From Paenibacillus sp. S150 (lineage in GTDB: Bacteria > Bacillota > Bacilli > Paenibacillales > Paenibacillaceae), in NCBI RefSeq assembly GCF_019352175.1, contig NZ_JACBYI010000029.1:17103-81102 (forward strand): a stretch of 64,000 nucleotides of DNA, read 5' to 3'. A model generated the notes under the pieces. The model saw only the letters and a list, made by a program, of their open reading frames with translations. It was not told where the DNA came from and ran no database searches. Both the position numbers and the translations under genes were made by a program. Shown piece after piece: positions 17,244 through 26,077 of this stretch (the first letter of the stretch is position 1; every line of letters starts with the position of its first letter).

Positions 17244-18392
17244 ATGATTCAAGCCCTGCTGGTGGACGATGAACGGCTTGCCCTCATGAAGCTGAAGCTG
17301 ATGCTGGAAGAGTTGAAAACTGTAAATGTGGTCGCTGCCTACACTGATCCGTCAGAGGCGGTCAGTGCGGCTTCAAGACTGGACCCGGATGTTATTTTCC
17401 TCGATATTGATATGCCTGAAATGAATGGGGTGCAGGCAGCGGAGGTAATGCAAAGCCTGTGTCCAAGGGCAAGCATCGTGTTCGTGACCGCATATAACAG
17501 CTATGCCGTGGAGGCCTTTGAGCTGTATGCCCTCGATTATGTACTGAAGCCTGTACGACGGGACCGCCTGCTCAAGACCATCCGGCGGCTGGAAGACCGG
17601 CTGAACCAGTCGAAGTTGAACAGCAGCAAGACTGCGGATAAGATCATGATCCGCAGCTTTCAGTCCTTGCGCTTTGAGCGCGGCGGCCAGCCGCTGCCCA
17701 ACATTCGCTGGCGCACCTCCAAGGCCCAGGAATTATTCGCCTATTTGTATCATAACCGCAACCGGTTCGTCAGCAAGGATACCTTGATCGAGCTCCTCTG
17801 GCCGGATTTTAATCTCAAAAAAGCCTCCACTCATCTCTATACGACTGTCTATCAGGTGCGGCAATGCCTGAAGCAGGGGGGGATTGAGCTGCAGATCAGC
17901 AATGTCAGCGGAGGAGAAGGATATACTCTGGAAACTGGCGCTCTGCTGGTTGACAGCTACGAATGGGAGAAGGACATTCTTGCCCTGAATGCTATCAATC
18001 CGGACAACTATGGGGAACATCAGCGGTTGTTCGATTTCTATTCGGGCGATTACCTGAGCGACTACGATTATTTGTGGGCTGAAGGGGAAAGGCAGCGGCT
18101 GCGGACCATTTGGCTGCATCATGCGATGGGCATCGCCGAGTTCTATACTGCCAGCGGGAGAATTGCTGAAGCTGTAACGGTATACCAGCGGGTTGTACAG
18201 CTCCAGCCCTATTTTGAACAGGGCCATTTGGGATTGATGAAGGTCTATGACAGCATCGGCGAACGCTCGGCAGTTGAGGAGCAGTATCACATTCTTACGG
18301 ATCTCCTGAACCGGGAGCTCAACATCGAGCTGCCGGCCAATATCAAGCGCTGGTATGACAAATGGAAGCAGCATAATCTGCGAAGCCTATAA
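17244..18392 (+). CDS. Response regulator with winged-helix and BTAD domains
   Basis: In this 382-residue protein a CheY receiver (1-118) has the acidic pair D9/D10, phosphoacceptor D54 in FLDIDMPEM and K102 in LKP. Residues ~140-230 form an OmpR/SARP winged helix (AQELFAYLYHNRNRFVSKDTLIELLW). Residues ~235-380 form a BTAD helical domain with TPR-like repeats (AVTVYQRVVQLQPYFEQGHLGLMKVYDSIGE). SARP-type output is best known from actinomycete antibiotic regulators; in Paenibacillus the targets are unknown. There is no adjacent histidine kinase, so it is an orphan regulator. Confidence 0.88.
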   Translation: MIQALLVDDERLALMKLKLMLEELKTVNVVAAYTDPSEAVSAASRLDPDVIFLDIDMPEMNGVQAAEVMQSLCPRASIVFVTAYNSYAVEAFELYALDYVLKPVRRDRLLKTIRRLEDRLNQSKLNSSKTADKIMIRSFQSLRFERGGQPLPNIRWRTSKAQELFAYLYHNRNRFVSKDTLIELLWPDFNLKKASTHLYTTVYQVRQCLKQGGIELQISNVSGGEGYTLETGALLVDSYEWEKDILALNAINPDNYGEHQRLFDFYSGDYLSDYDYLWAEGERQRLRTIWLHHAMGIAEFYTASGRIAEAVTVYQRVVQLQPYFEQGHLGLMKVYDSIGERSAVEEQYHILTDLLNRELNIELPANIKRWYDKWKQHNLRSL

Positions 18393-18429
18393 CCTGGCCT
18401 CCACATGCCACAGTTCAATAGTGCATGCC

Positions 18430-18458
18430 AAAGACACCCGCGGGCTGCGGGTGTCTTT
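18430..18458. terminator. Terminator between the BTAD regulator and leuA
   Basis: AAAGACACCCGC pairs with GCGGGTGTCTTT around a short loop. It stands between two convergent genes and can act in both directions. Confidence 0.75.
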
Positions 18459-18548
18459 GCATTCTCTTTATATGCTTTGGGGCTGGCGATTTTTTGGCGG
18501 GGTATGGCTCTATTCATCAAAACATGCTACATGGCATGCCACATGATT

Positions 18549-20090
18549 CTACAGGTTGGCATGATCACGCCTGGTATAGGTTTTACGTTTCTCCAGCAGT
18601 TTGTTCAGTGCGTTCAAATAGGCTCTGGCACTCGCCTCAAGGATATCCGTGCTGAGTCCGCGGCCCTGCGCGGCAACCTCGCCCTGAGACAAAACAACAT
18701 GGACTTCACCCTGGGCGTCCTTGCCCCGGCTTACCGCCTTAATGGAGTAGTCTCCCAGCGTAACTTCCTCACCGGTGGCCTGATCAATGGCGTTATAGAT
18801 TGCGTCTACCGAGCCGTTGCCCTCGGCAACGGAAACAATCGGCTGCGGCTCCGGCCCGTTAATGATAACCTTGGCCGTTGGAACAGCCTCATTGCCGTAA
18901 GTGACATAAATCGTCTGCAAGCTGAACACTTCAGGTGTATCAATCAGCTTTTCTTCCAGCAAGGCCAGAATGTCCTCGTCGGAAACTTCCTTCTTCTTAT
19001 CCGCCAGATCCTTGAATTTGGCAAAAGCTGTATTCAGCTCTTCCTCGGTAAGAGCATAGCCCAGATCACCCAGCTTATCGCGAAACGCATGGCGTCCGGA
19101 GTGCTTGCCAAGCACCAGCTTGCTCTCCTTGAGTCCGATGGTTTCCGGTGTCATGATCTCATAGGTGGTTTTCTCCTTCAGCATGCCATCCTGGTGAATC
19201 CCGGACTCATGGGCAAAGGCATTGGCACCGACAATCGCCTTATTGCCGGGGACGACCATGCCGGTCAGCTTGCTGACCAGACGGCTGGTGCGGGAAATCT
19301 CGGACAGCACCAGCGAGGTCCTCGCATTAAAAAACTCGCTGCGTGTCTCCAGCGCCAGCGCCACCTCTTCAATAGCCGTGTTCCCGGCGCGTTCCCCGAT
19401 GCCGTTGATCGTGCCTTCGATCTGATCCGCGCCATTCTGGATCGCTGCCAGCGTATTCGCCGTAGCCATTCCCAGGTCATTATGACAGTGCGCGCTAAGC
19501 TGAACCTTCTCAATATCCGGCACGGTGTCCTTAAGAAACTTGAAGATCGCCCCGTATTCGGACGGGTTCAGGTATCCTACGGTATCCGGAATATTAACCA
19601 CGTTTGCCCCTTCACGGATCGCCATCGCGACCACTTCAGCCATGAAGTCACGCTCCGTGCGTCCGGCATCCTCCAGCGAAAATTCCAGCTTGGAGAAATA
19701 CTTCTTGGCATAGCGGATCGCCGCCTGCGCGGTTTCCAGCACCTGGGCCTTTTCCATGCGCAGCTTATGCTGCCTGTGAATCGGTGAAGTTGCCAGGAAA
19801 ATATGAATACAAGGGTCCTGCGCTCCTTGAAGCGCTTCTCTAACCGCATCGATGTCGCTCTCCCTGGAACGGGAGAGGCCAATCAACGTAACATTCTTCA
19901 CGGCTCTCGCCACCGCGTTCACCGCAGCGAGATCTCCGGGTGAAGCAGCGGGAAAGCCCGCTTCCATCCGGTCAATTCCCAGCTTCTCCAGCTGGTATGC
20001 GATCTCTACCTTCTCACGTGTGTTCAGGTTTACTCCCGGCGACTGCTCTCCATCACGCAGCGTCGTGTCGAACACATATATTTTCCGCAA
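18549..20090 (-). CDS. leuA: 2-Isopropylmalate synthase
   Basis: The 513-residue enzyme condenses 2-oxoisovalerate with acetyl-CoA, the first step to leucine. It opens RKIYVFDTTLRDGEQSPGVN with the DRE metallolyase signature, has the metal ligands HCHNDLGMA and ends in a LeuA dimerisation/allosteric domain. The TTG at 20090 is chosen because AGGAGG lies 8 bases before it; a GTG nine bases upstream overlaps that ribosome site. It is last in the T-box-controlled ilvB-ilvN-ilvC-leuA series, with a GC-rich hairpin between ilvC and leuA. Confidence 0.95.
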   Translation of the reverse strand: MRKIYVFDTTLRDGEQSPGVNLNTREKVEIAYQLEKLGIDRMEAGFPAASPGDLAAVNAVARAVKNVTLIGLSRSRESDIDAVREALQGAQDPCIHIFLATSPIHRQHKLRMEKAQVLETAQAAIRYAKKYFSKLEFSLEDAGRTERDFMAEVVAMAIREGANVVNIPDTVGYLNPSEYGAIFKFLKDTVPDIEKVQLSAHCHNDLGMATANTLAAIQNGADQIEGTINGIGERAGNTAIEEVALALETRSEFFNARTSLVLSEISRTSRLVSKLTGMVVPGNKAIVGANAFAHESGIHQDGMLKEKTTYEIMTPETIGLKESKLVLGKHSGRHAFRDKLGDLGYALTEEELNTAFAKFKDLADKKKEVSDEDILALLEEKLIDTPEVFSLQTIYVTYGNEAVPTAKVIINGPEPQPIVSVAEGNGSVDAIYNAIDQATGEEVTLGDYSIKAVSRGKDAQGEVHVVLSQGEVAAQGRGLSTDILEASARAYLNALNKLLEKRKTYTRRDHANL

Positions 20091-20129
20091 GCTGAGCACC
20101 TCCTGAAAAAAATTGTGCTTAAACCCTCA

Positions 20130-20158
20130 AATGCGGCCCGCAAAGTTACGGCCGCATT
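20130..20158. other. GC-rich hairpin between ilvC and leuA
   Basis: AATGCGGCC pairs with GGCCGCATT across an 11-base loop. The minus-strand sequence after it (TTTGAGGGTTT) lacks a clean T run, so it may be a weak terminator or an mRNA processing/stability element rather than a full stop. Confidence 0.55.
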
Positions 20159-20201
20159 CGAGAATCACACTATAGTAGCTTCTAATTGCAAGTATATGAG
20201 C

Positions 20202-21194
20202 CTATTTCTTGATCCAATGCATCATTTCGCGCAGCTGGCTGCCGACTACTTCAACCGGATGAGCGGCTTCATTACGGCGGGTTGCCGTCAGGAAGGCGCG
20301 GCCGGATTGGTTCTCAAGGATAAAGTCGCGGGCAAATTTACCTTGCTGGATATCGCTGAGCACTTCTTTCATGGCTTTTTTGGTCTCATCTGTAATGATG
20401 CGCGGACCGGTTACATAATCGCCATATTCAGCAGTGTTGCTGATGGAATCGCGCATAGTGGCGAGTCCGCCTTCATATACAAGGTCAACGATCAGCTTCA
20501 TTTCATGGAGACATTCGAAATATGCCATTTCCGGAGCATAGCCTGCTTCTGTAAGCGTCTCGAAGCCGGCTTTGATCAGCGCGGATACGCCGCCGCAAAG
20601 AACCGCCTGCTCACCGAACAAATCGGTTTCGGTTTCTTCACGGAACGAGGTTTCGATAACCCCTGCACGTGTACAGCCGATGCCTTTGGCATAAGCAAGG
20701 CCAATCGCCTGGGCATTGCCGCTGGCATCCTGTTCAATGGCGATCAGGCCGGGAACGCCGAAGCCTTCAACATAAGTGCGGCGAACCATGTGACCCGGGG
20801 ATTTCGGCGCCACCAGCAGCACATCCGCATCCTTAGGCGCTACAATCTGGCCGAAATGCACGTTGAAGCCGTGGGAGAACATCAGAGCCGCACCGTTTTT
20901 GAGGTTGGGTTCAATTTCGTTTTTATATACGGATGCCTGTGTTTCGTCCGGCATCAGAATTTGCACTACATCCGCGCGGGATACCGCTTCAGCTACCGGC
21001 AGGACTTCAAAGCCGTCGTTTTTGGCGGTTTCGAAGGATTTGCCTTCACGCAGGCCGATGACAACCTGAAGACCGCTGTCGCGCAGGTTCTGCGCCTGGG
21101 CATGCCCTTGGCTGCCGTACCCGATTACTGCAATTGTCTTCCCTTTTAATACACTGAGTTCTGCATCCTGTTCATAGTACGTTGTCACTGCCAT
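20202..21194 (-). CDS. ilvC: Ketol-acid reductoisomerase
   Basis: The 330-residue class I enzyme carries out the second common step of isoleucine and valine synthesis in the cytosol. The N-terminal Rossmann motif is GYGSQGHAQAQNLRDSG, and the C-terminal knotted domain carries the Mg-binding acidic residues (DLFGEQAVL, FECLHE). The ATG at 21194 is preceded by AAAGGAGG at 9 bases; a TTG two codons earlier is too close to it. It lies 220 bases after ilvN with a long hairpin in between. Confidence 0.96.
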   Translation of the reverse strand: MAVTTYYEQDAELSVLKGKTIAVIGYGSQGHAQAQNLRDSGLQVVIGLREGKSFETAKNDGFEVLPVAEAVSRADVVQILMPDETQASVYKNEIEPNLKNGAALMFSHGFNVHFGQIVAPKDADVLLVAPKSPGHMVRRTYVEGFGVPGLIAIEQDASGNAQAIGLAYAKGIGCTRAGVIETSFREETETDLFGEQAVLCGGVSALIKAGFETLTEAGYAPEMAYFECLHEMKLIVDLVYEGGLATMRDSISNTAEYGDYVTGPRIITDETKKAMKEVLSDIQQGKFARDFILENQSGRAFLTATRRNEAAHPVEVVGSQLREMMHWIKK

Positions 21195-21227
21195 TGTCAA
21201 TATCCTCCTTTAATTTGGGACCCATCG

Positions 21228-21299
21228 TAAAGAGCGGGTGCTTCAAGAGCCGCCATTGCCTTAAGACTGGATCGGCTGCTCTTCAAGCCCCCGCTCTTT
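21228..21299. other. Long hairpin between ilvN and ilvC
   Basis: AAAGAGCGGG-TGCTTCAAGAGC pairs almost fully with the later GCTCTTCAAGCCCCCGCTCTTT, giving a stem of about 22 bases with a 26-28-base loop. It sits 34 bases upstream of the ilvC start inside the presumed transcript. There is no T run on the ilvC side, so a processing or stability role, or a partial terminator, is possible. Confidence 0.7.
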
Positions 21300-21414
21300 C
21301 GCGGGAAAAGCCTTACCATCATCTTATCAGATTAATGCAAACAAGCAGCAATCCGTTAAAGCTGCAAGTGGAAACAACTTAGCCGGCCTCCTAAAGAGGC
21401 GGCTTCCGTAACAA

Positions 21415-21903
21415 TCAGGCATTTCCCCGAATCATTGCCGTAACGCCCGTGCGGCTCAGCTCTTTGATGCCGTAAGGCTTGAGCAGCTCAATCATGGCAT
21501 CAATCTTCCGGGTATCTCCAACCACCTGCACCAGCAGGGTTGTTGTGCCGATATCCACTACAGACGCGCGGAAGGTCTCGACAACGCCCATAATTTCCGG
21601 CCGCTCGGCCGGGTCCGCTTTGACCTTGATCAGGGCCAGCTCACGCGCAACCATGGGCTTGGAGCCAAGATCCACTACCTTGATCACATCAATCAGCTTG
21701 TAGAGCTGCTTCTCAATCTGCTCAAGGGTGTGCTGGTCGCCCAGCGTAACAATCACCATGCGGGACAATCCGGCTTCTTCGGACTGCCCGACGGTGATGC
21801 TCTCAATATTGAAGCCCCGGCGGCCGAACAGGCCCGATACCCGCTGCAGCACACCCGGCTGGTCATTCACAAGCACAGCAATCGTATGCCTCATCACTGT
21901 CAT
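21415..21903 (-). CDS. ilvN: Acetolactate synthase small (regulatory) subunit
   Basis: The 162-residue protein has an N-terminal ACT domain (HTIAVLVNDQPGVLQRVSGLFGRRGFNIESI) that binds valine, then the second regulatory domain ending IKELSRTGVTAMIRG. It binds and regulates IlvB. The ATG overlaps the ilvB stop as ATGA, with GGGGG just upstream, so translation is probably coupled. An internal ATG three codons later is the alternative start. Confidence 0.95.
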   Translation of the reverse strand: MTVMRHTIAVLVNDQPGVLQRVSGLFGRRGFNIESITVGQSEEAGLSRMVIVTLGDQHTLEQIEKQLYKLIDVIKVVDLGSKPMVARELALIKVKADPAERPEIMGVVETFRASVVDIGTTTLLVQVVGDTRKIDAMIELLKPYGIKELSRTGVTAMIRGNA

Positions 21904-23648
21904 TCATCCCCCATCAGCATTTGATCGATGGTTGACCCTTGAGTTACCATCGGGTAGACATTCTCGTCCTTAGGAACAACGAATTCTACCAGAACGGGTC
22001 CCGGCGTTTCCAGTGCTTCCTTCCACGCAGCGCCTGCTTCTTCCTTGTTCGTTGCCCGAAGTCCTTTTACCCCGTACGCTTCAGCCAGCTTCACAAAATC
22101 CGGACTGCCCGCGAGGTCAGTATAGCTGTAGCGCTTCTCATAGATAAGGTTCTGCCACTGGCGGACCATCCCCAGAACCTGGTTGTTGATTACGACAATT
22201 TTGACCGGGATGTTGTTAATCGCACAAATCGCCAGCTCCTGTGAACACATCTGCATGCCGCCGTCGCCGTTAATGGAGACAACCAGCCGTTCCGGTTGCG
22301 CCATTTGCGCTCCGATAGCTGACGGGAACCCGAAGCCCATCGTTCCCAGGCCCCCCGAAGTGATCCATGAGCGCGGATGATTGAACTTATAATATTGCGC
22401 GGCCCACATCTGATGCTGTCCTACATCCGTAGTCACAATCGCTTCGCCCCTGGTGGTGTCGTTGATCATCTGAATCACCCACTGCGGCTTCAGCTCGGTG
22501 TCAGAATCGTTATAGCGCAGCGGATAGCTCAGCTTCCACTCGGCAATCTGCGTTCTCCAGGCATCGGCGTTGGCCGCACGGCCCACTTCAGGGATCAGCA
22601 ATTGCAGTACCGTCTTCACATCTCCGACGATCGGAATATCAGGCGATACATTTTTGCCGATTTCCGCCGGATCGATATCGATATGAACGATTTTCGCTTT
22701 TGGGGCAAAGCCGTCCAGCTTGCCGGTCACACGGTCATCAAACCGGGCGCCGATATTAATCAGCAGATCACATTGCTGAATGGCATTGTTGGCCGTGTAT
22801 GTCCCGTGCATGCCGGGCATTCCCATCCACAGCTCTTCCGCACTTGGATAACAGCCCAGCCCAAGCAAGGTTGTCGTGATTGGAATCTCCGTACGCTTCA
22901 CGAATTCGTACATGGCTTCGTGGGCTCCGGAGTAGATAACGCCCCCGCCGGCAATAATGATCGGGCGTTCCGCCGCCGAGATGGCACGGATCAGCTTATC
23001 CAGCTGGAGCTTGTTCGGAACCGTACGCGGATTGTAGCCGCGGAGATTAACGCCTTGCTGTTTCACCGGACTATACAAAGTCTTGGCAGCCGATACGTCC
23101 TTCGGGATATCGATCAATACCGGACCTTTGCGGCCGGTGTTGGCGATATGGAAGGCTTCATGAATAATGCGCGGAAGATCCTCAACATCGCGCACCAGGT
23201 AGCTGTGCTTCGTAATCGGCATCGTAATGCCTGTAATATCCGCTTCCTGAAAGGCATCGGTTCCAATCAGGCTGGAAAAGACATTGCCGGTAATGACCAC
23301 CAGTGGAACGGAGTCCATAAAGGCGGTGGCAATGCCGGTTACCAGGTTCGTAGCCCCCGGCCCCGAGGTGGCAATGCATACCCCTGCTTTGCCGCTGGCT
23401 CTGGCATAACCGTCAGCCGCATGAATCGCACCCTGCTCATGGCGTGTCAGGATATGCTTGAAATCGGTGAAGCCATGAAGAGCATCGTAGATATATAATA
23501 CTGCACCCCCCGGATATCCGAAGACGGTATCTACCCCTTCCATTACAAGGCTGCGCAGCAGCACTTCGGAACCCGTAATCACCTCGGGATTTTTCCATTT
23601 ATCACGTAACTGCTCTATAGACTGCGCTTCCGGTATTTGTGCGCTCAT
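21900..23648 (-). CDS. ilvB: Acetolactate synthase large (catalytic) subunit
   Basis: This 582-residue ThDP enzyme makes acetolactate or acetohydroxybutyrate. The N-terminal domain carries FGYPGGAVLYIYDAL and the catalytic Glu in RHEQGAIHAADGYARASG. The C-terminal domain carries the ThDP/Mg motif NGDGGMQM...NNQVLGMV. A GGGAGG site lies 8 bases before the ATG. It is the first gene after the T-box leader, so its transcription should depend on uncharged tRNA. Confidence 0.97.
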   Translation of the reverse strand: MSAQIPEAQSIEQLRDKWKNPEVITGSEVLLRSLVMEGVDTVFGYPGGAVLYIYDALHGFTDFKHILTRHEQGAIHAADGYARASGKAGVCIATSGPGATNLVTGIATAFMDSVPLVVITGNVFSSLIGTDAFQEADITGITMPITKHSYLVRDVEDLPRIIHEAFHIANTGRKGPVLIDIPKDVSAAKTLYSPVKQQGVNLRGYNPRTVPNKLQLDKLIRAISAAERPIIIAGGGVIYSGAHEAMYEFVKRTEIPITTTLLGLGCYPSAEELWMGMPGMHGTYTANNAIQQCDLLINIGARFDDRVTGKLDGFAPKAKIVHIDIDPAEIGKNVSPDIPIVGDVKTVLQLLIPEVGRAANADAWRTQIAEWKLSYPLRYNDSDTELKPQWVIQMINDTTRGEAIVTTDVGQHQMWAAQYYKFNHPRSWITSGGLGTMGFGFPSAIGAQMAQPERLVVSINGDGGMQMCSQELAICAINNIPVKIVVINNQVLGMVRQWQNLIYEKRYSYTDLAGSPDFVKLAEAYGVKGLRATNKEEAGAAWKEALETPGPVLVEFVVPKDENVYPMVTQGSTIDQMLMGDE

Positions 23649-23730
23649 CAGTAATCCTCCCTTCGATAGTTAACATTCATTATGAAAATGACAGACCGTC
23701 GTTTATGCAGCTGTTAAGGTTCCGGGCAAC

Positions 23731-23786
23731 AAAAAAACCTTCCGCCTCCCACGCGCAGAAGAGAAGCGCGTGAGGGACGAAAGGTT
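23731..23786 (-). terminator. T-box-controlled attenuator hairpin
   Basis: A stem of about 20 base pairs with a short loop and seven T lies directly after the T-box sequence. It is the off-state structure of the leader and ends 83 bases before the ilvB ATG. Confidence 0.85.
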
Positions 23787-24050
23787 GTTCTTCCGTGGTA
23801 CCACCCATGTTTGCATTGCATCTCGCGATGCAACGCCTTATCAGGTAACAAAAATCCATCGATGTAGGCAGGGCCCAAATCTTTGTAACCTGAAGTCCCT
23901 AACGCGGACCATACGATTCCCCCTAATAATTCCACAGCTCTTGCCTGTGGACCTTTCAGGGAAACAGCTCCGAGGTGAGCTCGTATATAAGGGATTCTGG
24001 TGGAGGTTGCAGCAATTCCTCTCACTCTCTGAACAAAAGAGCCCTTAAAA
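23731..24050 (-). promoter_or_regulatory. T-box riboswitch leader of the ilv-leu operon
   Basis: On the minus strand the leader contains the conserved T-box GGGTGGTACCACGG (23806-23793) just before a long terminator. In the terminator ACCTTTCGTCCCTCACGCGC pairs with GCGCGTGGGAGG..AAGGT and a T7 run follows (23786-23731). The upstream part forms the stem I region. In its lower right side GAGCTCACC places a CTC leucine codon at 23979-23977, the best specifier candidate, though I could not fold the whole stem. Uncharged tRNA-Leu would stabilise the antiterminator and allow ilvB-ilvN-ilvC-leuA expression. Confidence 0.9.
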
Positions 24051-24237
24051 CTTCGTCCTCATCATTGCCGATACATGTATATTCGTTAAAATGTTTAGAC
24101 ACATTATATGATTCCTCACACGGTTAGTCAATACCCATCTTTTCTGCAATCGTCACAAAACGTTGTTCTAACCCTGCCGGAACGCCCACACCCCTGCCGG
24201 CATATGATGTACGACAATGCGTGAAGGGAGCGCTTAT

Positions 24238-24699
24238 ATGATTCGTTACCGCAGGCCCAGGCAGGATGACGCCGTCATTCTTGACTTGATCGAAAAACAG
24301 CTGGTTCCATTATCGCATCTTCCGCAGACCGTAATCAGCCAGGTCAGAAAAGATCTGCCCCGGCGTCTGGGTCAAGGAGTCACCCTTGTGGCTTGTCCGG
24401 ATTATGAGAGCGATCCGCTGGGATTTGTACACTTTATGCTGCATGGAGATTTGCTGTACATTGACATGCTGGCCATAGCCCCTGCCGCGAGGCGCAAACG
24501 CTGGGGAAATATGCTCATGGACAGAGCGGAGCGGTTTGCACTATCACGCGGGTGTCAGCGGGCCAAGGTTTCTGTGGATACCGGCAATGCGCCGGGCATT
24601 TCCTTTTATCAAAAATTGGGCTACAGCGTAGCCCGTTACCAGCCGCAAAATTTCTGCTATGAATTTGAAAAGCCTTTGGCCAGCAGATTCAGAGCTTAA
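24238..24699 (+). CDS. GNAT-family N-acetyltransferase
   Basis: The 153-residue protein has the acetyl-CoA-binding A motif at DMLAIAPAARRKRWGNMLMDRAERFA and the B motif ending GISFYQKLGYSVARYQ. The acceptor substrate is unknown. I place the start at the ATG at 24238 because GAAGGGAG lies 8 bases upstream; an earlier in-frame ATG would put that ribosome site inside the coding sequence. It ends tail-to-tail with the next gene with a four-base overlap. Confidence 0.85.
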   Translation: MIRYRRPRQDDAVILDLIEKQLVPLSHLPQTVISQVRKDLPRRLGQGVTLVACPDYESDPLGFVHFMLHGDLLYIDMLAIAPAARRKRWGNMLMDRAERFALSRGCQRAKVSVDTGNAPGISFYQKLGYSVARYQPQNFCYEFEKPLASRFRA

Positions 24700-25031
24700 A
24701 AGAATCCGATGGGCGGAACACCGTAACCGGGTCCATACCCGGGTCCATATCCAGGTCCGTAGCCGCCGTAAGGTCCGGGGCCATAGCCGTAACCTCCGCC
24801 ATATCCTCCGCCATATCCGTAAGGAGCCGTGCCTATGGCCAGCAGGTCGAACAGCACCAGCGGGATCAACGCCTTCGTTTGCACTTTTTTACCGCTGATC
24901 CGTTGTAAAACCAGACGGTTGCCCGAAACACGCAGCAGCTTGCCCATTACTTTGGTGCCATCCTTTTTCACCGCGACAATATTTTTGCCTACCAGCTTCA
25001 TCACTTGCTTTTTCGTTACCGGCTGTGCCAT
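24696..25031 (-). CDS. LSm/KOW-like small protein with Gly-Tyr-Pro-rich tail
   Basis: Of the 111 residues, ~1-60 (VTKKQVMKLVGKNIVAVKKDG onward) look like a basic beta-barrel of LSm or SH3 type, with alternating hydrophobic and basic strands (GKLLRVSGNRLVLQRI). Residues ~75-105 are a low-complexity run of G, Y and P with repeated GYGP units. A perfect AGGAGGG site precedes the ATG. Comparable Gly/Tyr-rich short proteins occur in spore coats of Bacillales, but the function is not identified. Confidence 0.7.
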   Translation of the reverse strand: MAQPVTKKQVMKLVGKNIVAVKKDGTKVMGKLLRVSGNRLVLQRISGKKVQTKALIPLVLFDLLAIGTAPYGYGGGYGGGYGYGPGPYGGYGPGYGPGYGPGYGVPPIGFF

Positions 25032-25227
25032 ATTATCCCTCCTAAAAGTTGTATAGCCGCTCAAATAAATAACTCAATAAAACCCAATGCCATCTGCGTT
25101 AAGGTTTCATCTTCACAACAGTCTATTCGAGTGTGCCGCAGTTCGCCTGTACACCTGTCCCGGCCGGTATCAAGCAGTGCTGCAGCACAAAGCGGCTATG
25201 CCTTCCCTGAAAACACACCTACATTAA

Positions 25228-25509
25228 GATGAACCTGAAACACATTAATCAAAGGGGCAGCCATTTTAGTGGTAAAAAGTATAACTAAGGCAGCACATTC
25301 CGATCCTGGATCATCCCTAGTGGGAAAAAGTACAACTAATCCGGCTGAAATCAGCCGTATGGGGGGAGCGGGCCTCTATTAAGTGTACAAAATCCCACTA
25401 AAGTCCGTTAATGCCAGAATTCCAGCCCATTAGTGTTACTTTTTACACTTCGCTTCCGTCCCCTATGAACCTCCTTGCGTTTCATCAGCGTTTTCAGGTT
25501 CGCCGGTTC
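25228..25509. repeat. ~280-bp dispersed repeat, copy 1
   Basis: It is collinear with 38463-38742, with most positions identical. Shared blocks include GCAGCCATTTTAGTGGTAAA, CTAGTGGGAAAAAGTACAAC, CGTATGGGGGGAGCGGGCCT and CCTATGAACCTCCTTGCGTT. Within it lie two plus-oriented AGTGG motifs 51 bases apart (25268, 25319) and two minus-oriented ones. It is non-coding. Confidence 0.8.
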
Positions 25510-26077
25510 CATTCCTATACATTCAATTACCTTTTTGGCTCAACACCAAAATCAGCGGTTGACGAGGTGAATGAAGTCCGCTGCGGGTTCAGAGGGTTCT
25601 TCCGATCCCGCTGCTAAAGCCCGGTTTCCTGATTGGTATACGATTACTGGTTGAGACCGGTCTTTAAAGGCGAACACTATCGTTTCTCCGAAATTCCTCT
25701 GACCCTCCGCTGTGTCCGCACTTAGTGCCGGCCCCTAATTTTAGATTAAGCCAGCTTTTTCACACGATACCTTTAAGACCTTTCCGTCCATTTAAGTGTA
25801 CTAATTCTTGCGAATTCCACTTTACTCCACTCCACTTCACGTCCCTGACCCGGTAGCGGCCTCGGTTGGACCCGCTCTATTCCCGCTTCCTCCTGCAAAA
25901 CATAGAACCCTCAGACTCCGCACGGCTCAGCAGACTCCGCACCATTCAACAAACTCAGCACGACCCAGCAACTCAGCAAACTCCGCACCATTCAGCACGA
26001 TTAAGACGCATTATAATTTTGCCCTAACTTCATACCTGCCTTATCCACAATTGACGAGAAGCATAATTTCCCAAACG

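Noticed and set aside
18405..19787. 460-codon open frame antisense to leuA
   Set aside because: It has no ribosome site and no family resemblance; the minus-strand leuA frame explains its codon bias.
20115..21149. 344-codon open frame antisense to ilvC
   Set aside because: This is a shadow of ilvC, with no protein-like features.
25268..25341. Paired AGTGG motifs as a minimal CRISPR
   Set aside because: The motif is degenerate, only two copies stand per locus, and the same pair recurs at many places with drifted flanks.
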